64,000 nt of DNA from Cordilura impudica. Taxonomy: Eukaryota > Arthropoda > Insecta > Diptera > Scathophagidae. Position numbers and translations under genes: made by a program. The notes under the pieces were generated by a model. It saw only the letters and a program-made list of their open reading frames with translations, ran no database searches and was not told where the DNA came from. Below are positions 10,023 to 21,680 of the stretch, one piece after another. The stretch is taken from the NCBI GenBank assembly GCA_963682025.1, contig OY821520.1, positions 2,713,305-2,777,304 on the forward strand, given 5' to 3'. How positions within the stretch are numbered: position 1 is the first letter of the stretch; each line of letters begins with the position of its first letter.

Positions 10023-12427
10023 CTACAGATCAAAATCTTTTTGCAGAGAATATAGATTAGCATGTTTTGAATACAGCTGCCTATATTTTTGTACCACCTG
10101 TAAAATATTAAACCATGTCAAGAGAAAAAAAAATTAAAAAAGTTATAATATATGATAGTTACTTTCATTAAATGTTGTTTCTGTCCCTCATCTTTTGTTA
10201 TTTTGTCATGGTATTCTTGAATTAACTGAATGCCTCTTTCAGCACAATCATTAACAACAGCCAAGTTTTGAATAATTTGTTTCGCTCTTAGGTACTCTCC
10301 TGTAACACTCAAAGAACGTGGATCGTTGCTGAAAAACTCTATTGAAATTCCAAATCTCTTGAAAACTTTTTTGGTATTTTTTGAAAACAAATCTTGTAAA
10401 ATATCAGAGTTGTCTCTGAAAATAAAACTTTTAAAGTTTTCCTTCTTTATTATTAGCTTCTTTGCTATCTCTTCATCCTCATTTTCAGATATATCTACAG
10501 ACATCTTCGCTACTAGCTTGCTTTTTGTTATGTTGTCTATCCTTTCGTCAAACAAAGAAAAGCCCACACATTCTTCGCTTAAGTAATACAGATGATTTAA
10601 TACCTTTGAAATGGCTTTGGCCGCAATATTTTGATTGACTCTTTTGTAGTTTTCCAATTTTCTCAAAAACATAATATCATTTAAAGCAGCTTTATCCGCT
10701 TTATTTGAATCAAACCAAAAATTTGAATAACAACTTACAATGAAACCTGTTACTTCTATCAAAGCACTGATTTCAAAATCTGTCACTTCAGGAAATTGAT
10801 TGCGAAAAATCACTATCTTTAAAGAGTATATAGCCTTGGCCATCCATCTTGCGTAGTGCAGTGCACCGGGTTTTCTGAATTTTATTCCTGAAGTAGGATT
10901 GCCACCAAGGAATATAATTACTAACTCCAAAAATTCTTTATAATCATTTCTCGGGAATGAATCGTTCATTTTTCCTAAAGCAAAATCTAAAAGTTCACCA
11001 ACATTATCGCCTATAATTTCCATAATTCGTGGATGAGCTATTCCTGGCACAAAACTATCTGTATTTATTTCTGGCCAATGTTTTTTGAATTTTTTAAAAA
11101 TCGTTATGTCCGGTCCAGACGACACTCCAACATTGGCCTCCGTAAAAACTGCTGCCAAAACAATTTCGAAAATATGGTGTCTGCAGCCTAGAAATAGAAT
11201 TTCTCTTCCAATTGATCTCTTCAAAAGCACACATGCACCTTTCAATCTACCAGTGTTGGATGATGTTGTATCAAAAACAAACGCTTCCGTTCGTTCCAAA
11301 ATATGTTTGTCTTCTAATGCATCATAAACTGCAGAAGAAATTTCCGATCCAGTCCCAGAGGGAATATCAGGCATATATATAATTTGCTCTAGGCCTGGAG
11401 CCGTAGCAATTATAGCCAAACGGTCTTCTGATTTTCCTGTTATTGTCGATAACAGTTTAGTGTCCCAATGGATGGTCAAAGGTTGATCACTTGCAGTAAA
11501 CTTTTCTATAATTTTTTCACTTTGCGTTAATCTTAATTGCGCTCTTTCCCGATTTATGGAGGTTCGATTTAAAATATAATCGGATGTGTTAAGTCCGACG
11601 GCGTCAATAACTGCAACCAATAAGTGTACAGCATCTCTCTGACTTATTTTTAACTTGTCGAAAACTGCAGCTAGTCTTGACGTTAAGACACTTTGCTTTT
11701 TCGTACAAGAAGTACTGCGAAAACGTTTTGCCTCAATCGAACATTCAGAATATTCTTCCTCTGATGTTGCAGCATCTTCAGACGCGGAAAATTCAATCAT
11801 ATTGCAGGCTGAAATAAATTTTGTCACAGTTCAGTACTTCCAACAAAAATTTAAAACAACGTTATTTAACATTTAATTAAATTTTTACCTGATGAAGTTG
11901 ATGGTAATTCGTCACTTAATTTTTTACGCAACTCTTCTTGTTTTTTGCGATTTCTTTTTCTTTCCTCTTTTTTTTTTTAGATTACAGTCGACTCCCAACA
12001 TACAACCTTCGCGACCTTTCATTCTTTGTTTAATTAAAAATTGCTTGTCTTCTAAATCTATTAGTTCCAGTGCATCGGTACGAGCAATATCGAAGAGATC
12101 GCCTAAATTATCGCTCCACAGTTTTCTTCTGTTTTTATGAATGTCGGACACTCTAGATATATTTTTTTTTAAATCTTTCCATTCCTCATACAGACGCAAC
12201 ATTTTTTTTGTACACCAGTGCAAATCGTGAACAGGGATACGGGCCTTTTCCCAAAAAATTATACACTCTCTTACCACAAGATGAGCACTATCTTTTGCAG
12301 TTAATTTCGTTGTCCTCATATTATGAAAAAAAACTTTGAGGCAGTCCCCCTTCGAGGGAAGTTTAGAACCAACTATTTGGTGTTTTGAATAGCCTATTAA
12401 AAATATTTCTTCCCTTAACGAGGGCAT
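10023..12427 (-). CDS. hAT-like transposase, three exons, one homopolymer frameshift
   Basis: Exon 1 is 12427-11889, exon 2 11808-10163, exon 3 10097-10023, with GT-AG introns of 80 and 65 bp that keep phase. ATG is at 12427 and TAG at 10023-10025. Together they give roughly 750 residues. Exon 1 is basic and helical. Exon 2 has an acidic Ser/Glu start, IHWDTK (candidate first Asp), FVFDTTSSNTG (candidate second Asp), CRHHIFE, which fits the CxxH signature known between the second Asp and the Glu of eukaryotic cut-and-paste transposases, and GALHYARWMAK, with the RW pair common in hAT. Exon 3 adds 24 residues. An A run of 11 in exon 1 (about 11980-11990) shifts the frame, so a stop appears at 11924. 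With ten As the frame would continue to the donor site. This may be real decay or a base-calling error. The superfamily follows from ends plus CxxH; the DDE residues are inferred. Confidence 0.75.
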
Positions 12428-12845
12428 TGTTATATATTTTTACAAAATTCACAAAAAATCTCTAACCAAAAGCACTTTACACAAGTAATTCAGACGACTG
12501 AATGCAATTTATATAATTTTTGGGGAAATACATAATTCAGTCGTATTTTAAAAATCTAGTAGGCCTTGAAATTTATCATTAGAATCCGTTAAAAATAATG
12601 GTTGTTGTCTAGGAAATTAGCAATTTTAAAATTTTTGCCATGTAGAAGGTGTGATTTAATACAAACAAACAAATGTGTTTTTGTAGTTAACGTTTTTGAA
12701 TAAAAGCATCTATTAATTTCCTGACATAAAGGAAAGGTTAATTACCAAAAAAGTTCTTTTTACTATTTTTTTCACGAAAATATATAAATCCACATTTTTT
12801 CATTAAATATTGAAAAAAAATAAACGAGTTCAAAAAATTTATTTC

Positions 12846-13014
12846 GTATATATTGTAAAATATGAAAATACCTGACCTTTGACCTGGATGCGCGTCCAGA
12901 AAACGTTGTCCGATTTGGCTCAAATTTTCGTCACAAAACTTTTGGACCTATTGGCACAATATTCCGTTGAAAAAGCTTTAAAATTCGCGAAAAAAAATTT
13001 TGGCTGTCACCCTA
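12846..13014 (-). repeat. Right terminal inverted repeat of the hAT-like element
   Basis: Reverse complement of the left arm. It includes TTTGACCTGGATGCGCGTCC and GTCCGATTTGGCTCAAATTT. Confidence 0.9.
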
Positions 13015-13022
13015 ATATACAT

Positions 13023-13256
13023 ACATATATTGAAATGTCATTTAAAAGAAACCAAGCCAATTACAATAATCAACTTTTTATTTAAAGAAATAGATAAAAA
13101 ATTTAGTTCGACATTTGACACAATCAAGAATCTGAAGAGTTCAGAGTGCATTGGTGTAATATGCATACAAATACTTATAGGCGTGGTTGAGTGCGATATT
13201 GACTGGCAACCATTTTCGTATCTTATTCAATTCTTCAAATAAGCAAAATAATTATA
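13023..13256. other. Short gene-free spacer
   Basis: AT-rich DNA between the hAT-like element and the next family A copy. Nothing was recognised. Confidence 0.4.
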
Positions 13257-13643
13257 ACTAGCGAACTCCAGCCCTCGAAATTCGAGAAATTCGAGTGCAA
13301 ATTCTAGGAAATTTTATTTTTTCATTAAATAAAGACCCTAAATGTATGCTAATCAATTATAGCCAATTTGCAAATCAACACAAAAAACAAACTCATTTTT
13401 ATTACAAACACATTAACAAATTTAATAAACACACACACAGCATTGTATAATTTTATGTATGTGTTGGTAGCAACTTTAAATGCAATTTACTCAAAATAAA
13501 GGAAAAATTTTAAAATCTGTAAATCAGCAAAACGGCTAAAAAGAAATACCTTTCAAATAATATATGTTTGGTCAAAATCGGAATAAAACGGTAGAACAAA
13601 ACATCGGTCACAAGAAACCGCCTAGCCTATTAATATTATAGAT
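13257..13643 (+). repeat. Interspersed repeat family A, copy 5
   Basis: It starts ACTAGCGAACTCCAGCCC, has a duplicated palindrome half (CTCGAAATTCGAGAAATTCGAG) and ends TATTAATATTATAGAT. Confidence 0.82.
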
Positions 13644-13803
13644 TGTTTAACAAGAGGCGTTTACGATTAAAGTAAAGTAACGTAAAGTAAGGTAAAGAAA
13701 TATTTAAGTAGGCTATTTTTATGTAGATGAATAAACCTGGCATAACTATTCTCGTTGATACCTACGTACATACATACAGGCATATACTCATATACATATA
13801 TAT

Positions 13804-15066
13804 GGGGCGTTTCATGTCAAGTGACCCAACTTTTGAAACCGATGTCTTCCGATCAGGATGAAATTTGAACCAAGGTTAGTCCTATTTGATAGTAGTTTAG
13901 ACACAATTTTTCAACAAGATCGGTCCAGAACTCTCTGAGTTAGAAGGGGTCAAAATTTGACATTTTGACCAAACAGGTGTTTTTTTTCTCAACCATGTAA
14001 CTTTTTACCTATTGCTCGTAGCAAAATTTGTCTCAAATAGTTTAAATAGCTACTTCTTCAGTCTTTCGGAAAAAAAAAATTTAAAAAAATAAAAAAAATT
14101 TAAAAAAATAAAAAAAATTTAAAAAAAAATTTTAAAAAAATAAAAAAAATTTTTTTTTTACTATTTTTTGCAAAATCCAAAAAATTTTTTTGACTTTTTT
14201 TTCAAAAAAGGAAATTTTTATTTTTATTTTTTGCTCAAAAGAAAGGTTAAGTGTTTTCCTTTTACAGCTTTTTGGTCGCTTAGTGGGATGCGAGTGGGAT
14301 ATCTATCAAAAAAAATTGTTCTGTAACTCAAGACAACGGTTTTTCAATTTTTGGCATATGCATTAATTTGAATTTTTTCCTATTAGTGTGTAGGATTTTC
14401 TAAAATCCTAAAAATAAAACGTAAACTGTATGAAATAACCGCAATATGTTAACCTCAGGAAAAAAAAAGACTTTTTTCTATAGAAATGTTGAAAAATAAT
14501 TTTTTTGTTTATTTGTAACAATAATTAAATTAATATATAACTAGCAGATTCCAGCCCTCGAAATTCGAGCGCAAATTCTAGGAAATTATATTTTTTCATT
14601 AAATAAAGGCCCTAAAGGAATGCAAATCAATTATAGCCAATTCACAAATCAACACATAAAAACAAACTCATTTTTATTAGAAACACATTAACACATTTAA
14701 TAAACACACACATAGCATTGTATAATTTTATGTATGTGTTAGTAGCAACTTTAAATGCAATTTACGCAAAATAAAGGAAAAAATTTAAAAATCTGTAAAT
14801 CTGAAAATCGGCTAAAAAGAAATACCTTTCATATAATATACGTTTGGTCAAAATCGGGATAAAACGGTAGAACAAAACATCAGTCACAAGAAATCGCCTA
14901 GCCTATTAATATTACAGATAATAATAAAAACTGAGAGAATTCTTGACCGATCTTGTTGAAAAATTGTGTCTAAAATACTATCCAATAAAACTAACCTTGG
15001 TGCAAATTTCATCCCGATCGGAAGACATCGGTTTCAAAAGTTGGGTCACTTGACATGAAACGCCCC
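13804..15066. mobile_element. Long-inverted-repeat element ending GGGGCGTTTCATGTC
   Basis: The left arm (13804-13950) and right arm (about 14925-15066) are inverted copies: GGGGCGTTTCATGTCAAGTG outermost, then CCGATGTCTTCCGATC and TTTTTCAACAAGATCGGTC. The flanks read TAT outside both ends, a possible 3-bp duplication. There is no coding sequence; the middle is A/T homopolymer-rich (14070-14230). A family A copy sits inside, next to the right arm. It is probably a non-autonomous DNA transposon of unknown superfamily. Confidence 0.75.
14540..14919 (+). repeat. Interspersed repeat family A, copy 6, nested
   Basis: It starts ACTAGCAGATTCCAGCCC and ends TATTAATATTACAGAT, inserted in the inverted-repeat element just before its right arm. 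It is one of the best-preserved copies (CTCGAAATTCGAG palindrome intact). Confidence 0.85.
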
Positions 15067-15572
15067 TATTTATGTATGATACATAAGTAGTTTTTTTGTT
15101 AGACTTGGGACGTATTCAAGCACACAAATATTAATCATATGCCTATGGAGGACCTCACCATATGATGATTAATTGAAAAGAGACCTGAGACAATAAGTAA
15201 ATGTTTTTGTTACACACATAAACAATTAAATTCCTTATGAAAGAATTCAATTTAGAATAAGCTTCAAATATCACTAAATTGTGAACGTCTTTAAAATAAT
15301 TTTTCATGGGCAAACAAAAAACGGTTGGCTGGCCAAATCTCAAATGTCGCAATACTTGATCTTAAAAAATATGCTTGACAATTTAAAAACACGCTGCTAC
15401 GCGTCAGTTGATTGATGAAAGCCATTTTTATAAACATTTTATCACAACTGACTGAGAAGAAAAACCACTCTGAAATAACTCAAGTAATACGCATATGTAT
15501 TGAAGTTTCCATTTATGAGTTGCAACTTATAGATTTAGCTATTTTTTAAACTCTTTCTTTTAACTCATACTC

Positions 15573-15576
<4 letters not shown>
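15067..15576. other. AT-rich stretch, no gene seen
   Basis: No reading frame or repeat that I recognise. Confidence 0.4.

Positions 15577-15604
<28 letters not shown>
15577..15604. repeat. (CTGT)n microsatellite
   Basis: About seven CTGT units with one TTTG variant, directly before the satellite block. Confidence 0.9.
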
Positions 15605-15639
15605 CCATGGGTGGACCCCATTCCCCCTTATCCAATTTG

Positions 15640-16565
15640 AACTTTGGCCGACAGTCTTGTTGTGACTACAGATAAATTTTGGGGTAGTCATGCATAGTCA
15701 CGCGTGGTCACGCACAGTCACGGAGTGATCTAAATGTTATTTCCCCTCATCCGAACGATCTCAAACTTGGCCCATACACTTGCTGTGAAAAAAGATTAAC
15801 TTTGACTTAGTCACGCACAGTAACGCGTGGTCACGCACAGTCACGGAGTGATCTAAATGTCATTTCCCGTCATCCGATCGATCTCAAATTTGGTCCGTAC
15901 ACTTGCTGTGAAAAAAGATTAACTTTGACTTAGTCACGCGAGTCACGCATGGTCACGCACAGTCACGGAGTGATCTAAATGTCATTTCCCCACATCCGAT
16001 CGATCAGAAACTTGGTCCATACACTTGGTGTGAAAAAAATATTAATTTTGACTTAGTCGAGCATAGTCACGCATGGTCACGCACAGTCACGGAGTGATCT
16101 AAATGTCATTTCCCCACATCCGATCGATCAGAAACTTGGTCCATACACTTGCTGTGAAAAAAAGATTAACCTTGACTTAGTCACGCACAGACACGCATGG
16201 TCACGCACAGTTACGGAGTGATCTAAATGTCATTTACCCTCATCAGTACGATCTGAAACTTGGTCGATATAATTGCTGTAAAGACAGATCAACTTCGACA
16301 TAGTCACGCGCAGTCACGCATAGTCACGCACAGTCACGGAGTGATCTAACTGTCATTTACCCTCATCCGATCGATCTAAAACTTGGTCGATAGACTTGCT
16401 GTGAAAAATGATTAACTTTGACATAGTCACGCACAGTCACGGAGAGATTAAAACCCCACTTCCCCTCATCCGATGGATCTGAAACTTTGTCCATAGACTT
16501 GTTGTAGCCAAAGATTAATTTTAAGATAGTCACACACAGTCACGCACAGTCACGGATATATTCGA
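15640..16565. repeat. Satellite block, ~122 bp unit
   Basis: The block CACGCACAGTCACGGAGTGA followed by TCTAAATGTCATTT, CATCCGATCGATC, AACTTGGTCCATACACTTG and GATTAACTTTGACTTAGTC recurs with starts near 15723, 15845, 15968, 16092, 16216, 16339 and 16440, a step of 101-124 bp. Within each unit a shorter AGTCACGCA step repeats two to four times. The last unit is shortened. Clearly more GC-rich than its surroundings. Confidence 0.92.
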
Positions 16566-16999
16566 AACTCATATGCATAAGGAAAGAAAGAGTTTTAATA
16601 AAAATTTTGTTTTTATGGGTCAGATTATAAGTGTGAAGCAAATACGTAGATTGCTGATTTTGTAGGCCCATTATTTTGTTTTTTTTTCATTTTTATCATC
16701 GCAGTATTTTGTTGGACTTATTTCTATTTTGCAAACTAAATATAACTTTCATTTGTAATCCGTTTAATACGTTTTGAAAATGTAGCCTTCGAATTTATGT
16801 TAAAATTTTAGTTTCTGTTGCAACTGTGAAATTGGAAATCGTTGGAACAACTTTTAAGATTATGCCAGTTTTTATGTATTGGTGTAATTTTTCAACAATA
16901 AATAGATTATATATGTATACATTTTTCAGTTGAAACCCCTATTACCTTGATTATACTGCAAATATGATTATACCATCAAGAAATATTTTAGTATCGAAA
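16566..16999. other. AT-rich stretch, no gene seen
   Basis: Nothing recognised besides AT-rich unique sequence. Confidence 0.4.
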
Positions 17000-17022
17000 T
17001 ATATATATATATATATATATAT
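17000..17022. repeat. (AT)n microsatellite
   Basis: About eleven AT units immediately before a family B copy. Confidence 0.9.
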
Positions 17023-17510
17023 GGTGGGTCAATTATTTTTACTCCATTGGTTCATCACGATTCTGGTACTACGGGCCATAATAAGTACATTTTCCCAAGG
17101 AACCATACCTCTAAAATCATTTTCGAGCCTGTCAAAGTTTCGGTGAAGAAATTTTCATGATAGTTTCCATAATACTCATTCAAATGTAAAAAAAAATTAT
17201 TAGAAATGTATATACCGGGAGTTTTTTGGGTCAGGGACTCCATTTCTCACATTTATTTTTATTTTTAACAGCCGCCACGGGGCGTTTTCGTGCTTTTTTC
17301 TGGATTTTTTTAACCTTTTTGGGGAAAATTGACGAAATTATTGCACAAGTCGACGAATTTTTATCTTTTCCATATTTAAAATAGCCCAAAGCTGAAAATT
17401 ATGTGGGGTGCCCATATACGACCTATATATCGATTTCATTCAATTTAAGTCCAAAAATTGGTTTTTTATATTTGTTCATTCAAAGAGTAAAAAAAAAACG
17501 CCCCCTGGCC
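17022..17510 (+). repeat. Repeat family B, copy 1, right end missing
   Basis: From GGTGGGTCAATTATTTTTAC it matches the complete copy at 34826-35352 through CCATACCTCTAAAATCATTT, CAGCCGCCACGGGGCGTTTT and TTTGTTCATTCAAAGAGTAA. The inverted right arm seen in the other copy is absent here; the sequence passes into the next element at about 17511. Confidence 0.75.
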
Positions 17511-18222
17511 TTATTAACAAAATATATCTAATTAAAAAAGCGCCCTGGTAGGTGAGTAGGTAGCGTGGTCGCTACCACCAGAGGCTTTGGTCTGACGCTG
17601 CAAAAACCAGCCAAATGGTCTTTGTCACCCGGCTTATCCCTGGACCCAAATTAAAATACAAATTTACTTTGTATTGTAATTAATAAAAATAAATAAATAT
17701 CTAATTAAAAATGCCAAATATTGTAGGTATCCTGTTCTTAATTTGGCGAGGGCAGGGTTTGTATTTAAGCGGATTTGAAGAAAAATTTGATTTTTCATAC
17801 ATTTTCATCTGTTAGCCTTTTTGGGTTAATTTCAGAAAATAAGTCCCAGTATATTATTTTTAGAATAATTAAAAAATTATTAACAAGTTTTATTGAAATC
17901 CTTCCACAAATATATATTACTTCGATATTTTGTTTAAAAAAAATTCTCCTGAAATTTGACTTTTGCCCTTAAAGGGGGACAATTTATAGTGTTTGAATTT
18001 AACCTTCATTTACAGGATTGAGAACTTATATCAAGTAGTATAATACATTGACAAAAGATAGGCAACACCAGAAAGATGTGGCCTAAAAGTTGAAAAAGTA
18101 TGAAAAATCACATTTTTCTTCAAATCCGCTGAAATAAAAACGCTGCCCTCGTCAAATTAAGAACTGGATACCTACAATGTTTGGCATTTTTAATCACATA
18201 TATATTTTTAATAAGACCTTAA
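17511..18222. mobile_element. Long-inverted-repeat element with a SINE-like insertion in its left arm
   Basis: The left arm (17511-17523 plus 17697-17800) and right arm (about 18105-18222) are inverted copies, e.g. TTAAAAATGCCAAATATTG against the complement of CAATGTTTGGCATTTTTAA, and CTTAATTTGGCGAGGGCAG against CTGCCCTCGTCAAATTAAG. The interior (17815-17960) reappears at 63815-64000. There is no coding sequence. The left arm is split by the insertion at 17539-17696. Confidence 0.72.
17539..17696 (+). mobile_element. SINE-like insertion with a 15-bp target duplication
   Basis: A 158-bp body begins AGCGCCCTGGTAGGTGAGTA and ends in an A/T tail (TAATTAATAAAAATAAATA). It is flanked by perfect 15-bp repeats ATATCTAATTAAAAA at 17524-17538 and 17697-17711. 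The opening GGTAGGTGAGTAGGTAGC looks like an A-box of a tRNA-derived RNA polymerase III promoter. The B-box is not clear (candidate GGTCTGACGCT at about 17590). Duplication length, A-rich tail and size fit a SINE; tRNA origin is inference. Confidence 0.7.
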
Positions 18223-20674
18223 AAGCCAATCGTTGATTTCGGAAAATTTCTTGAACAAAATTTTTGAAAAAGTAAAATTGGAGATTTTGAAATAGTGCTA
18301 ATAAATACGTACCCTTTTGACATTAATTTAGAATTGCATAACAATAGACGAGATGCAAAATACTTTATATAAGATCATTTTGAGATCAGGAAAATGCAAA
18401 AATATTGTTGTTGTAAATTATTTCAATATCTTTAAAAATGTGAGCTCGATTATCTTAATCAAGTGGTCTGCGGCGCATTTATTGCCTGGGGAACTTGATA
18501 TATCTTGGCTGTTTTTAACGGAAGAGAAAGAGAATTTACTCTAGATTATGATTTATAAATTAATTTAATTGAAACGCAATTATTAATATCAAAATTTTTG
18601 TGAAAAATTATTTTTTTTTTTGATAATTTTTACATATATAATCATATATGAACTTTGAACTCAAAAAAATGGCTGTCACACTAATATATATATCTATATA
18701 TAAGTATTTTGATTTCTTCATGATTGAATATTTGCAAATTAAATATGACTTGTTTTGTTTTCTTTAATTTCAGGTAAGTCATATCGCTCAAACTAATAAA
18801 CATCTACTGTCTTTGGCGGAAAGAAGGTGTGGTGTGCCAATGTAAAATGCATTTCTAAAAATAAGTTGATAACTCAAAAACAGTTTTTTGAACCCAGCGG
18901 TTGACACCTGTCTGTTGTTGTACATGCATTTGGTGTTGAAATAAAATCAAGTTCAAACACCTTTAGATAGGTAACAATAAAATTCAACACAAACAAATAA
19001 TAACAACAAAGAAAACACTTGTTCCAACGCCTGGTAAATTTCCCTTTATGGCTTTAAATTGTTTTTAATAATTAATAAATATAAATAGATAAACCTTTTT
19101 TAATGCTAAATCCCAAATAAAAAGGGAAAACAAGATGTTTCTCGTAAACTTTACTTTTTTGAAACCTTGACCCTTGAATATGTTTATCTCGATTGTTTTT
19201 TTTTTTTTCTATATCCAATTCAAGTACAAAAGTATTAAATAGTTATGAACGAATAAACATCCACTTTTTTTATCCAATACACCACACACTTTATAAACGG
19301 TTATTTCATTACTAAAAAATTTGACCTTAAACAAAGGAAATTAATTACAATAAAACAGTAAAAATTTATCATGGTGAAATTATACAGTGAAGAGCATTTC
19401 TCCTAAACCATTTCTACAAGTGAAAATTATTAGTTTAATAGACTTTTCGGCAATCAAAAATTAGGCAGTAACCTGAAATCCGATAGATAATTTGAGTTTT
19501 TGTAAAACAATATACACTAATAGGCCGTGTATATGGGGACAAGTGTATTAGTGTTTAATTAAATATATGTACGTATTCATCTTTGTTGCATGTAATTTGT
19601 TTTTATTGTGAATTTTATTTCTCATATTCTTTTCTTTGTTTTATTTATTATTAAATCTGGCATTATCTTTAATTTCATTTCAGAGCTTTTTTTCATTAAT
19701 TTATTTCTTTTTATATTAAGTACATACATATGTGTTTTCTATAAACATTTCTCTTCAGTTTATTGAACCTTTTATTTATTTTACGCGTTTATTGTTCTAA
19801 AACCCGGCATTCTGTTTTGTTTATTCGCTTTTTAGTGTATCTGTGATAATGAGTGTATGTGTGCGTTTGGTGGCCATGCTTTTAAAAAAATCAAAATCAA
19901 AATCAACAGTTTAATGCTCTCTTCACTTTTTCGACTATTTTTTTCTATTTTGAAAAAAAAAATTTTTTTTCAGTTTTTATTCATTTCTATTTGAAAGTTG
20001 ACAGACTTTCTCCCTTTTTCTCAGACCACAATCTACGAGTAATCCGCCAGCCTGCCTTCATGCATCTGACGGCGAAGTTTTTTTCGCACTCTGTGTGTGA
20101 GTGAATGAATGAACGATATTGTAATATGACTCAATTTAAACAAACTTTTTTTTCTTGCCGATGCAAGTTCATTGTCGTGCTTTAACCTCAATCATGGTCA
20201 AACATTAGCTAATATTTTTTATACGAATACCTACTTATGTACATATTGTATGTATGTAAATACGCAAACAAAAGTAAATGTGTCAGTAATATATTAAGTG
20301 CATTAGATTTTAAATAAATTTGTTAAATCAGAATTGGAGAAATTGAATAGGAAAATCGAAAGAACGTTAATAAGCAAATTAAAGTTAATAATTGTATTAT
20401 TGCAATCGTAAAACGTTAGAAATTGTATGCAAAATTCTCAGCAATTTGCTTAATGTAGGGAAATATTTTCAAACTAAGAATATTTGGATTTTTAAAAAGA
20501 GTTAATATAACAGATAGGTACGATTAGAAGAAAATTAAAAAATAAGTTTATCAGATCCAAAAATATAATGGAAACTAAAAAATTACAACTTTGTTAGTGC
20601 ATACCAAATTTCGTTGTGAGCCGGGTTCTCGCCTTTTAAATTTTATTATATTTTTCTTTTTTTATTCTATATTA
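18223..20674. other. AT-rich stretch, no gene seen
   Basis: About 2.4 kb without a convincing reading frame. A polypyrimidine run and TTTCAGGTAAGT at 18763-18780 looks like back-to-back splice signals, but no coding exon follows. It lacks the named repeat families except the short relic at 18664-18690, so it may be ordinary intergenic or intronic host DNA. Confidence 0.45.
18664..18690 (-). repeat. Relic of the right end of the hAT-like element
   Basis: AAAAAAATGGCTGTCACACTAATATA matches the terminal AAAAATTTTGGCTGTCACCCTA of 12990-13014 with few differences. No partner end is visible. Confidence 0.4.
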
Positions 20675-20860
20675 ATCTATAATATTAATAGACTAGGCAA
20701 TTTCTTGTGACCGATGTTTTGTTCTACCGTTATATCCCGATTTTGCCCAAACGTATATTGTTTGAAAGGTATTTCTTTTTAGCCGTTTTGCAGATTTACA
20801 GATTTTTTAATTTTTCCTTTATTTTGAGTAAATTGCATTTAAGTTTGCTACTAACACAAA

Positions 20861-21650
20861 TTAAAAACAAGTAAGAAAATTATAGTCGGTCTAGACCGAC
20901 TATACGATACCCTATACCATCTCTTAGACCCAACTAACTGGATATAGAAAATAAGCATAAACCAAATTTGAGTGGGATTTTTATTAATTTTTTCGGCTGA
21001 AGATATGAAAAAGTTCATATCGGATGCTATATCTATATGGGGACTAGGCCCAAAAATGGACCGATCCTGACCATGTTTGGTAGAGTCTCTTGTATTTTGC
21101 AAAAATATATACAAACAAAATTTGAGAAGAATCAGTGCAATATTTTTGTTTTTTGATAGATTTAAGTGAAGATCGGGAAGCAGCTCTATATGGGGCTATG
21201 ACTAAGAGTTGTCTAATAGGGATCATTTTTGGACTACTGATTAATGGATGTAATATATACATACAAACCCAATTTGACTAAGATTTGTATGATAATTTGG
21301 ATCTTATGGCAATATATGTTGATTTCATAGGGGTCAGTTGTATGGGGGCTAGGTCTAAACATGGACCGATTCTCACCAATTTCAATAGCGTTCATCCCAT
21401 GGCCGATAAAAGATCAAATACCGAATTTCATCAAAATATATTAATATTTGCGACCTGCAGTTTGATTACAAGATTTACATGGACACACAGACGGACGGAC
21501 GGATGGACGGACATCGTTAAATCGTATCAGATAGTGATTCTGATTCGATCGGTATAATTAAAGATGGGTGTAGGTCAAATATTTTTGGTTGTTACAAACA
21601 GCAGCACAAAGTCATTATACCCAAACCACATAGTGGTATAGGGTATAATT
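20861..21650 (+). mobile_element. Repeat family C, near-complete copy
   Basis: It begins AAAACAAGTAAGAAAATTATA then the palindrome GTCGGTCTAGACCGAC (20885-20900) and ends ACCACATAGTGGTATAGGG. Interior blocks: AAGCATAAACCAAATTTGAG, GGACCGATCCTGACC, CACACAGACGGACGGACGGA and GATCGGTATAATTAAAGATG. It contains no intact frame. I recall such sequences as very frequent in schizophoran flies. It is inserted in family A copy 7. Confidence 0.8.
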
Positions 21651-21680
21651 ATGTGTTTGTAATAAAAATGAGTTTGTTTT

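Larger units (their letters stand above)
9566..13014 (-). mobile_element. hAT-like DNA transposon, nearly complete (3449 bp)
   Basis: The ends are TAGGGTGACA and TGTCACCCTA and are flanked by a perfect 8-bp direct duplication ATATACAT (9558-9565 and 13015-13022). Terminal inverted repeats of about 170 bp are highly similar. An 8-bp duplication of form nTnnnnAn together with YARNG termini is the known hAT signature, and both fit here. The element carries one gene on the minus strand, a three-exon transposase. Similarity of the two ends and the mostly open frame suggest a young insertion. A short relic of its right end lies at 18664-18690. Confidence 0.85.

Noticed and set aside
10326..11327. 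Plus-strand frames inside the hAT-like element
   Set aside because: They are antisense shadows of the transposase exon.
15640..16565. Possible CRISPR-like array (regular repeats)
   Set aside because: The whole unit repeats, with no unique spacers, in a eukaryotic setting. It is a satellite.
17539..17610. A functional tRNA gene
   Set aside because: Only an A-box-like segment is visible; no cloverleaf or anticodon arm could be drawn. Treated as a SINE head.
18763..18780. Polypyrimidine tract + CAG|GTAAGT, a possible micro-exon boundary
   Set aside because: No coding frame on either side; one acceptor-donor pair in AT-rich DNA is not evidence of a gene.
21285..21557. 90-codon frame ending in a Thr/Arg/Asp-rich segment
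   Set aside because: It is part of repeat family C; the ACGGACGGACGG stretch is a noncoding repeat core.
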